Shown here piece by piece: positions 1 through 5,373 of a DNA stretch of 23,517 nucleotides. Location: NCBI GenBank assembly GCA_964437515.1, contig CAYTHB010000042.1:1-23517 (forward strand). Direction: 5' to 3'. Each line of letters begins with the position of its first letter. The stretch's first letter is position 1. The notes under the pieces were generated by a model. It searched no databases. It saw only the letters and a program-made list of their open reading frames with translations, and was not told the origin of the DNA. This DNA is from Sterolibacterium sp964437515 (GTDB taxonomy: Bacteria > Pseudomonadota > Gammaproteobacteria > Burkholderiales > Rhodocyclaceae). The position numbers were made by a program, and so were the translations under genes.

Positions 1-61
1 TACGCTCCGCGAGGCTCACCAGATGAGCTTGGCTGACGTTCATTGCTAATCAGGACATAAT

Positions 62-1066
62 TTACTTGGAAGGTTCTGCCGCAGAAGGCACTGTGGCGGG
101 TACAGGCTTCCCTGAAGATTCAGGAGGAGATACCGCTGATGTCGCCGATGCCGCTGGTGTTTCCTTGGGAACCGCATTCATCCATTCCTTGGGATTGCAG
201 CGTGACCACTGGACATCCGGAAGATAAAATACCGCCGGTTTGAGACGCGACATTGTATAGAGCGCAGGTTGCTGGATTACGCGTATCTGCCCATCCACAA
301 TGAAATACTCGACCCGATGAGTCGGATAGGCCATGACCATGCCGTGATCGAGAAAGCCCATGTCTTGTGGGCTCGCGATATCAGCTAGCCGAGACTCTCT
401 CATGCCCGGCTTGAGCTGATTCATGGCCGTGGTTTCATTCTTGAATTGTTCGCTGGCATCATACTCATTACGTGCCGAATTCAAGGTGTTGAAAATACTC
501 AATGGATTCGTACCCATTCCCAGCAAGGAACGTATCCGTCCAAGGACAGGATTCTCGGTTGCCTCCTTGATACTTTGCACGGTTGATTTTCCTGAAAACT
601 CCAGCAGCACGGAAGTTTCAGGATGCACACGCGCCAGCAGACTTTCCAGCCAAGCCTGTAGATCAGCCGCCCAATAATGACGAGATATCATGGCATGGCC
701 ACGACAAGCATAGTAAGCCTGCACATCATCGCGTGTCAGCGAACCTAGCAAGCGGCCATCCACGAACAACACGCCACCCACGTCAGTATCCGTGTAGGAA
801 ATGTAAGTGATCAAACGCCCCTGGGTATCGTAGGCATCAAAATGCTCCATGAGCGATTCAGGGGGAGATTCCTCCAGCACCTGTTGGACACGGCTTTCCT
901 GATTGACAGTGAGGCTAGGCGCATTGGCATTCCGCTCCACCTTGGTTTTACCGTATTTTTGTTGCTGTGGTGCCGATGCACACCCCGTCAAACTCGCCAT
1001 ACCCACGACAAGCAAGGCGAGACAAAGTCTCGACAAAAACGATTGAGAAAGATAAGACTTATTCAT
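62..1066 (-). CDS. Predicted lipoprotein of unknown function
   Basis: The 334-residue protein opens with a basic, hydrophobic leader that ends in the lipobox LTGC (residues 26-29), so it should be processed by signal peptidase II and anchored to a membrane as a lipoprotein. I chose the ATG at 1066 because it places this signal peptide at the N-terminus; an upstream in-frame start at 1141 would add 25 residues in front of it. The body is soluble and shows no motif I can assign. The last 35 or so residues are rich in Pro, Ser and Ala and look disordered. It stands alone on the minus strand, facing away from the toxin-antitoxin region, and the stop codon is 62 bases from the window edge. Function unknown; only the export prediction is firm. 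Confidence 0.75.
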   Translation of the reverse strand: MNKSYLSQSFLSRLCLALLVVGMASLTGCASAPQQQKYGKTKVERNANAPSLTVNQESRVQQVLEESPPESLMEHFDAYDTQGRLITYISYTDTDVGGVLFVDGRLLGSLTRDDVQAYYACRGHAMISRHYWAADLQAWLESLLARVHPETSVLLEFSGKSTVQSIKEATENPVLGRIRSLLGMGTNPLSIFNTLNSARNEYDASEQFKNETTAMNQLKPGMRESRLADIASPQDMGFLDHGMVMAYPTHRVEYFIVDGQIRVIQQPALYTMSRLKPAVFYLPDVQWSRCNPKEWMNAVPKETPAASATSAVSPPESSGKPVPATVPSAAEPSK

Positions 1067-1216
1067 GGCATCACTGTAACGTAACGCGAGAAACAATGAA
1101 AATAAATATTGCCTGCCTGCCGATGTCAAGTGGACAAGCAAAGCCTGTCAATCGAATCTGAGCCTATTGATTTTTTTGAGCGTCTCAGATGCAAGCGACA
1201 AAGCCACAAAGCCACA

Positions 1217-1282
1217 AAGCGATTGAAAGAGCCGGAAGCCGAGAACACGCGACTCAAGAAGCCGCTCACCGAGACGACGCTG
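1217..1282 (+). pseudogene. Degenerate remnant of an IS3-family orfA (coiled-coil end)
   Basis: In frame with a TTG/ATG-less remnant reading, the residues TKRLKEPEAENTRLKKPL match the leucine-zipper-like C-terminal part of IS3-family OrfA proteins, usually R-L-K-E-L-E-x-E-N-x-x-L-K-K. Prolines replace leucines at two heptad positions. No start, helix-turn-helix, orfB or terminal repeats remain. A copy of the CCGTGGTCTG repeat follows immediately. I read it as a dead fragment; a chance coiled-coil resemblance is the alternative. Confidence 0.5.
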
Positions 1283-1284
1283 AG

Positions 1285-1302
1285 AAAACCGTGGTCTGTT
1301 CC
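1285..1302 (+). repeat. Short dispersed repeat, core CCGTGGTCTG, copy 1
   Basis: AAAACCGTGGTCTGTTCC. The same motif recurs at 2082-2099, 3033-3050 and 3203-3220 on this strand, and on the opposite strand at 2990-3003 and 4239-4256. It resembles the short repeats that litter many proteobacterial genomes near transposase remnants. Confidence 0.6.
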
Positions 1303-1325
1303 ATGGTTACCAGCAGTTGCACAAA

Positions 1326-1343
1326 GTTAGCAAACTCGCTAAC
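1326..1343. promoter_or_regulatory. Putative HigA operator (inverted repeat)
   Basis: Perfect 6-bp arms GTTAGC and GCTAAC are separated by AAACTC, and the site ends 9 bases before the toxin ATG at 1353. XRE-type antitoxins repress their own operon through such palindromes. The position fits autoregulation by the antitoxin at 1672-1983; no binding is shown by sequence alone. Confidence 0.55.
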
Positions 1344-1352
1344 ATTTGAGAC

Positions 1353-1682
1353 ATGAACTGGGAAGTCAGTTACTTCAACGAACGCGTGCAACGCGAGATC
1401 ACCGAGTGGCCCGTCGGCATCTATGCCGACTACCTGCGCCTCATCATACTCATGGAAGAACATGGCGCGGATCTGCGCCTACCGCATTCACGTGCGATGG
1501 GCGACGGACTCTTCGAGTTGCGTTGCAAAGGCACGGAAGGAATTGGTCGAGCGTTCTACTGCACAATGGTCGGGCATCAAATCGTGATCCTGCACAGTTT
1601 CATCAAGAAAACACAGGAAACACCTGACCGGGAACTGAAGACAGCCCGCAAGCGACTGAAGGAGGTCAAACATGCACAGTGA
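1353..1682 (+). CDS. RelE/HigB-type toxin, phage Gp49-like family
   Basis: This 109-residue protein has the layout of Gp49-like (HigB/RelE superfamily) toxins. These are mRNA endonucleases that cut transcripts in the ribosome when the antitoxin is lost. The typical C-terminal segment HSFIKKTQETP (about residues 82-92) is followed by a basic helix with alternating Arg and Lys. The length is normal for the family. The ATG at 1353 lies just after a palindromic operator. The gene overlaps the following antitoxin by 11 bases, so the two are translationally coupled, with toxin first and antitoxin second as in higBA. The frame is intact. Family placement is confident; the exact subgroup and activity are inferred. 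Confidence 0.85.
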   Translation: MNWEVSYFNERVQREITEWPVGIYADYLRLIILMEEHGADLRLPHSRAMGDGLFELRCKGTEGIGRAFYCTMVGHQIVILHSFIKKTQETPDRELKTARKRLKEVKHAQ

Positions 1683-1983
1683 GCAATTTAAGCCAGTTCG
1701 CCTGGACACCGAGACAGAGCTTGCCCGCGCCATGCAACGGCCAGGATTCAAGACCGCGTGGGACGGATTGGAAGAAGAGTACGCAGCACTCAACGAGTTG
1801 CTGCAGGCTCGCAAGCAGGCGGGGCTGACCCAAGAGGAAGTCGCTGCTCGAATGGGTACAACCAAGAGTGCCGTGTCGCGCCTAGAAGCCTCGATTCGCA
1901 GCGAAAACCATTCCCCATCCTTCGCTACGCTGCGCAAATACGCACATGCCTGTGGCAAACGGCTAATCATCAAGATGGTCTGA
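1672..1983 (+). CDS. XRE-family antitoxin, HigA-like
   Basis: The 103-residue protein has a Cro/C1-type helix-turn-helix over about residues 42-98, including GLTQEEVAARMGTTKSAVSR. This is the standard DNA-binding fold of HigA antitoxins. The N-terminal 40 residues probably wrap the toxin. It overlaps the toxin gene by 11 bases and is intact, so module 1 is potentially functional. It should neutralise the toxin and repress the operon through the inverted repeat at 1326-1343. The C-terminus (CGKRLIIKMV) is typical for this antitoxin group. An 82-bp repeat begins 45 bases after its stop codon. Confidence 0.85.
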   Translation: MHSEQFKPVRLDTETELARAMQRPGFKTAWDGLEEEYAALNELLQARKQAGLTQEEVAARMGTTKSAVSRLEASIRSENHSPSFATLRKYAHACGKRLIIKMV

Positions 1984-2027
1984 GCTTCGCAACCATAACC
2001 GTGCCGGTGGATCAGCTCGGCCTTGTA

Positions 2028-2109
2028 CAGGCCGTTGATGGCCTCTCTATTTTTTTCTTCTTTTTTGGATGCATAAAAATAAAAACCGTGGTCTGTCCCA
2101 TATTTACTC
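2028..2109 (+). repeat. 82-bp direct repeat, copy 1
   Basis: It carries a long T-rich stretch and ends with the CCGTGGTCTG repeat. It matches 3149-3230 at 78 of 82 positions by eye. It ends one base before the complement of the stop codon of the antitoxin at 2111-2434. Together with copy 2 it brackets the second toxin-antitoxin module. Confidence 0.8.
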
Positions 2110-2110
2110 T

Positions 2111-2434
2111 TCAGATCAAGGCCTCGAGGCCTTTGCGCTCGAGCAGGTTGAGCAGTTTCTGCGATGGGCCGCTGGGGTGTTTATCACCCAGTTCCCACTG
2201 ACGTACAGCGGATGCACTGGTATTGAGCAGTGACGCCAACACGGTTTGGCTGATCTGGTAACGGTCACGTAGTGAGCGGATTTTTTCGCTGTCGTATTCG
2301 GGAATCGGGTCCAGGCATAGGGCATCGTACTTGCGCATCTTGCGCTGGTCGATAAAACCCAAACGATGCAGATCCCCTGCCGTCTCATACACAGCCTCCA
2401 GGATTCGGCTTTTGGCCTTAGTCTTTGTCGTCAT
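2111..2434 (-). CDS. XRE-family antitoxin (HigA/NadS-like), partner toxin interrupted
   Basis: A 107-residue protein with a C-terminal helix-turn-helix (about residues 50-100, including SQTVLASLLNTSASAVRQWE), the usual layout of antitoxins paired with RelE-type toxins in toxin-first operons. The ATG at 2434 overlaps the last 17 bases of the toxin frame, which supports this start over the longer open frame that extends into the toxin. The gene is complete although the toxin ahead of it is split by a repeat element, so it is now effectively an orphan antitoxin. It may still repress DNA or cross-bind related toxins. Family confident, present role inferred. Confidence 0.82.
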   Translation of the reverse strand: MTTKTKAKSRILEAVYETAGDLHRLGFIDQRKMRKYDALCLDPIPEYDSEKIRSLRDRYQISQTVLASLLNTSASAVRQWELGDKHPSGPSQKLLNLLERKGLEALI

Positions 2435-2951
2435 GGCAAATCTCCTGTAGTGTTCCATCTTCAACCTCAGCATCGAGTTCCCTGCCGGTGCGAGACAGCA
2501 AATCTTGAGCAATGGTTTGCAACGCTTCTTTTTCTTCGGCGCTAATGTTGGCCCGTTCGTTCTTCTCGAAACCAAACACAAAAAACCATAAATCGCCCTT
2601 GTTAGCGTGAAATACAAAAATCAGAGTCGAGTTGAAGTTTCGAGCGTAGCGAGCTAATCAATAGCCGCCCCTTGAGGGGCGGATGGGTGGGGTGGGCGTA
2701 TCGGGTAACGATTATTTCATCCTCTGTGGGTGGAGATGGCTACCATGATCGTTAGTAGCCACCAACGTTCTGGCACCTCCACGCTTGCCCCGACCGGCCA
2801 AGCCCACCCGTTTCTTGACTACACCGCCGCCAAGATCTGCGTCGATCAGCCCTTGCGACATCTCGCGCACTGCGCCGCACAAGGCTTCGTCAATCAGCTC
2901 AGTCTTTCGCATCCAGCGACTGAAGTGGCGGGTTTTGAAGGCTCGGTTCAT
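2418..2951 (-). pseudogene. RelE-family toxin gene split by a 147-bp repeat element
   Basis: The N-terminal piece starts at the ATG at 2951 (MNRAFKTRHFSRWMRK) and runs to ARTLVATN (residue 67, codon 2751-2753). The C-terminal piece resumes at NKGDLWFFVFGFEKNE from 2603 and ends at the TAA at 2418-2420. Joining them gives a 127-residue toxin typical of RelE-like proteins encoded before an XRE antitoxin. Between them lies a repeat copy plus a duplicated GTTAG. The insertion adds 150 bases, a multiple of three, but brings a TAA at 2712-2714, so translation would stop after 79 residues, 12 of them from the element. The truncated product lacks the C-terminal half and should be inactive. Confidence 0.85.
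2605..2751 (-). mobile_element. MITE-like repeat, short form, copy A (inside the toxin gene)
   Basis: A 147-bp unit flanked by TTA on the plus strand (2602-2604 and 2752-2754); in this copy the duplication extends to GTTAG. In its own orientation (minus) it starts CGATCATGG and ends TTTCACGC. It contains a hairpin with CCGCCCC and GGGGCGG arms. It matches 8532-8678 almost base for base and the outer parts of 7783-8000. No coding capacity. Removing it plus one flank restores a whole toxin frame, which shows it moved in as a unit. Confidence 0.8.
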
Positions 2952-2989
2952 TATCGAACTATAACACTTAGTGACGTAAAAAACAGGTG

Positions 2990-3003
2990 CAGACCACGGT
3001 TTT
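2990..3003 (-). repeat. Short dispersed repeat, core CCGTGGTCTG, inverted copy
   Basis: CAGACCACGGTTTT, the reverse complement of the core seen at 1285 and elsewhere. It lies about 40 bases upstream of the split toxin start codon and faces the copy at 3033-3050. Confidence 0.6.
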
Positions 3004-3032
3004 CTGTGCACCGACAAGGAACTCAATGCTAT

Positions 3033-3101
3033 AAAACCGTGGTCTGACCCCCTATTATTTGTCGGAACCAGCGAAAATGTGGCAATGCAAGACTTGACCC
3101 C
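3033..3101 (+). repeat. Left arm of a long inverted repeat around the zinc-ribbon gene
   Basis: It begins with AAAACCGTGGTCTGACCC, continues through CTATTATTTG and TCGGAA, and ends AATGTGGCAATGCAAGAC followed by TTGACCCC. The reverse complement of 4173-4256 carries the same blocks in the same order, with a small extra piece of about 15 bases. The final 26 bases match with one difference. The two arms bracket a segment of about 1.07 kb that contains one gene. Confidence 0.75.
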
Positions 3102-3145
3102 TACTTCAAGACTTGACCCCTACTTCCTCTTCTGACCCCTACTTC
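3089..3145 (+). repeat. Three tandem 19-bp repeats
   Basis: Units start at 3089, 3108 and 3127. The first two are identical (AAGACTTGACCCCTACTTC); the third keeps the last 12 bases, TGACCCCTACTTC being shared. A single further copy with one change lies at 3238-3256. No spacers, so this is not a CRISPR array. Confidence 0.8.
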
Positions 3146-3148
3146 CTC

Positions 3149-3230
3149 CAGGCTGTTGATGGTCTCTCTATTTTTTTCTTCTTTTTTGGATGTGTAAAAA
3201 TAAAAACCGTGGTCTGTCCCATATTTACTC
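3149..3230 (+). repeat. 82-bp direct repeat, copy 2
   Basis: Same orientation as 2028-2109 and differing at four positions by eye. It ends with the CCGTGGTCTG core and CATATTTACTC. The stretch 2952-3317 contains no gene, only this copy, the tandem units and the inverted-repeat arm. Confidence 0.8.
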
Positions 3231-3317
3231 CGGCCTCAAGACTTGACCCCTATTTCCGGCCTTGTGCTTTCCCGGCGATCTGGGCGGTCATTCGGTAAAA
3301 ACCTCGTTATGTGTTGA

Positions 3318-3992
3318 TCAAGAATCCCGTTTTTCTTCGCCCGGACGAAGCAGCACACCGACTGCCGTGACCCCTGCCTGAGCCATGGCGCGGATCTGCT
3401 CTGTCACCCAGCCAAGTTCGCCATCAATGTTTTCAAGGGCGGCCAGGGACTCGGCGTACTTGCCTAGTTCCCGTAATGCCTCAGCCTTCATCAATTGATC
3501 CTGCCCACGATCATCATCCAGCAGGCAAATCAACTGCTCGAGGTTGCCGTCAAATCCACCTGGGCGCTTCACTTGACCCTTGGTTTTCGGGTTTCGATAG
3601 GCATGGTTATAAATGTGCCATGTCTGCATGCAGAGGTAGCGCAGACGGTCACGATCATCCGTCTGCTGTATCAGTTCGAAAAGCGCATCTGGTGCAGCAT
3701 CCTCGACCGCAGGGGCGTCTTTGTAGCCCTCCGGCAATGGGTCGTCCGAATCATCGCGGTACGAACCATAAGTCCAGTGCTCGCCAAGATCCTCAGCATC
3801 TTCGATGAAAAATGGCTTGGCACAGGAAGGGCATCGAGTTGCCTGAACCGCACGGGGCATCATTTGTGCGTCGAGGTAGCCGTCACTCCACAAGGTCGAT
3901 CCGAAGGTGTTGCCGGAACCAATCGTCCAGCGTCGGAGAACGGTTTTGCAATGAGGGCAGGAAAAGAAGTGGTCTGGTCCAGGTGTGGTCAT
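3318..3992 (-). CDS. Zinc-ribbon protein of unknown function
   Basis: The 224-residue protein carries two CxxC pairs, CPHC (12-15) and CPSC (54-57), spaced as in a zinc ribbon. A Trp- and Gly-rich stretch lies between them. The central part is acidic. Around residues 165-190 (AEALRELGKYAESLAALENI) there is one helix-turn-helix repeat of TPR character. There is no signal peptide or membrane segment, so it is probably cytoplasmic. It sits alone on the minus strand between two long inverted-repeat arms (3033-3101 and 4173-4256), which suggests it arrived as cargo. I cannot assign a biochemical role; a nucleic-acid-binding or accessory-defence role would be speculation. Confidence 0.7.
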   Translation of the reverse strand: MTTPGPDHFFSCPHCKTVLRRWTIGSGNTFGSTLWSDGYLDAQMMPRAVQATRCPSCAKPFFIEDAEDLGEHWTYGSYRDDSDDPLPEGYKDAPAVEDAAPDALFELIQQTDDRDRLRYLCMQTWHIYNHAYRNPKTKGQVKRPGGFDGNLEQLICLLDDDRGQDQLMKAEALRELGKYAESLAALENIDGELGWVTEQIRAMAQAGVTAVGVLLRPGEEKRDS

Positions 3993-4172
3993 TTCAGTGC
4001 TCCGTTATTGAATGAGGACATCATCAAGGATGCGAGGCTCGGGGAGTGAGCCCGGGTGACATCAATGACGAGCGCCAGAAATTGCATTGTAAGCGTCCAC
4101 CCCACCCACCTACACAAATAAGCCAAAGAAACCGACACTGATGATTTTCACGAAAGGTAGGATAGGAACAAT

Positions 4173-4256
4173 GGGGTCAGGTCTTGCATTGCCACATTGC
4201 GATCCGTTTCCGAAACAATGGGGTCACGCAAATAATAAGGGACAGACCACGGTTTT
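4173..4256 (-). repeat. Right arm of the long inverted repeat around the zinc-ribbon gene
   Basis: The reverse complement aligns block by block with 3033-3101. It ends in GGGACAGACCACGGTTTT on the plus strand, another copy of the dispersed core. The gene-free stretch 3993-4346 contains only this arm and about 170 bases with nothing recognisable. Confidence 0.75.
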
Positions 4257-4346
4257 CCCTTTTTTCCATGAGAGAAAGTGGCTTCCATGATGGACGCGAT
4301 ACACCACCACGTCGCCGTGATGACCGCTCATTTTTGCAGGTTCGCG

Positions 4347-4772
4347 TCAGTGCGATTGCAGCCAATCGGCGAATTCCAAAACGGTCAGGATGGGAATGTG
4401 AAATTGCTCTCGAACAGCCTGAATATCACCGTCGCCACTGATTAGCGCATCGGCATGAGCTACAGCCGCGAGTACCAGAAAGATGACGTCGTCCGCATCG
4501 CGAATGTCGGGCAAACCCTCGGGAGTCTGGTCGATCTTGACTGTTTCGACGTAGGGAAGAAAGTCCGCCAGCAGCGTTCCCTGCTCGTCGTGAGTCAGCT
4601 TAAACTTGGGATAAGCGAGTACCTGTAGCAGTTCACTGACGGTGTCGTGACTGGCCAAGGCGATGAACCGTTTGGCCTGCCAGGCTTCCCGCAGCCAGGC
4701 AAACCTGCCCCGCGAGAAAATCAGTGCCGAGATCAGGCAGTTGGTGTCGAGGACAACACGGGGAACGCTCAT
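4347..4772 (-). CDS. PIN-domain toxin (VapC-like, COG1569 type)
   Basis: The 141-residue protein begins MSVPRVVLDTNCLISAL. It has the PIN-family acidic residues at D9, E47, D95 and the D114/D116 pair, which would bind metal for RNA cleavage. The length is normal for the family. The ATG at 4772 overlaps the antitoxin stop in a 4-base ATGA, which fixes the start and shows translational coupling; a GTG-free upstream ATG in the same frame (4790) would overlap more and is less likely. The frame is complete and the module looks functional. PIN family confident; RNA target unknown. Confidence 0.85.
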   Translation of the reverse strand: MSVPRVVLDTNCLISALIFSRGRFAWLREAWQAKRFIALASHDTVSELLQVLAYPKFKLTHDEQGTLLADFLPYVETVKIDQTPEGLPDIRDADDVIFLVLAAVAHADALISGDGDIQAVREQFHIPILTVLEFADWLQSH

Positions 4773-4993
4773 GCCCGCTTTCTCGCCCAAGCGATGGCGT
4801 CGCCCACGTCGTCCTGCGTGATGCCCAGTTCTTCCAACTTCGCCCGCACGGCATCCGCCTGCTGCAGGCGAACCGGGGTCAGGACGATCTTGCCGTCCTG
4901 AACGGTGACGTCGTAGTAGTCCGCTTCGCCTACCGTCTGGACGATGGCTTTGGGCAGAGTGACCTGGTTCTTGCTCGTGCGCTTGGCAAGCAT
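4769..4993 (-). CDS. AbrB/MazE-type antitoxin of the PIN toxin
   Basis: The 74-residue protein has an N-terminal swapped-hairpin AbrB domain (MLAKRTSKNQVTLPKAIV...). This is followed by a helical tail (about residues 42-74) that would mask the PIN active site. I chose the ATG at 4993 because a GGAGG sits 7 bases upstream and the AbrB fold starts there. It is the first gene of a two-gene operon and overlaps the toxin by four bases. It should bind its own promoter region as a dimer, although I see no clear palindrome. Confidence 0.85.
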   Translation of the reverse strand: MLAKRTSKNQVTLPKAIVQTVGEADYYDVTVQDGKIVLTPVRLQQADAVRAKLEELGITQDDVGDAIAWARKRA

Positions 4994-5057
4994 GACGGCC
5001 TCCGAAAGTAATGAAGTAAGGAATTCAATTTTAGCTCGCCTTCGAACCAATACAACT

Positions 5058-5213
5058 GTGCAATTTGAGATATTGCCGGAACCAGTCGAGTTTTTCTTTC
5101 GCCCATTTTTCAATCTGAACAAAGTCTTCTGCCCCTGCCAGTACGCCGCATATCAAGACCATCAGTAATTCCAACAGATTGCGTTCGACTTTCTTGGCTT
5201 GCCGTGGATCGTG
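5058..5213 (-). pseudogene. Remnant of an ISAs1-family transposase (N-terminal part)
   Basis: Fifty-two codons read HDPRQAKKVERNLLELL, then VLICGVLAGAEDF and KEKLDWFRQYLKLH. This is the N-terminal block of ISAs1/H-repeat transposases, where DPRQA, a CGVLAGA stretch and KLDWLR are characteristic. After LKLH the frame loses similarity where family members continue with GIPSHDT, and no DDE catalytic part follows. The remaining stretch between 4994 and 5373 contains nothing else recognisable. It is a deletion remnant. Confidence 0.75.
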
Positions 5214-5373
5214 AACGAGTATTTTGTGAGGTCTACGACGATGTCATCCGTGCGATTGCCCTGACCACGAAACCCCAGCCAATTTCATCAACGAATAGTG
5301 ACCACCTATTGCATGGGTTCGTTATCGCAAGCTATGCTGGCGGTTTGTTTTGCCTCTCCATGAAATACGAAAC

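Noticed and set aside
3089..3145. CRISPR-like array
   Set aside because: The 19-bp units are directly adjacent with no spacers, and no cas genes are present.
1326..3345. Integron cassette array suggested by clustered toxin-antitoxin genes and GTTAG/CTAAC motifs
   Set aside because: Genes lie in mixed orientation, no attC-like paired sites flank each gene, and the GTTAG copies in the toxin are explained by the insertion duplication.
3495..4049. 184-residue plus-strand frame opposite the zinc-ribbon gene
   Set aside because: It lacks a recognisable domain, whereas the minus-strand frame has two CxxC pairs and sensible composition.
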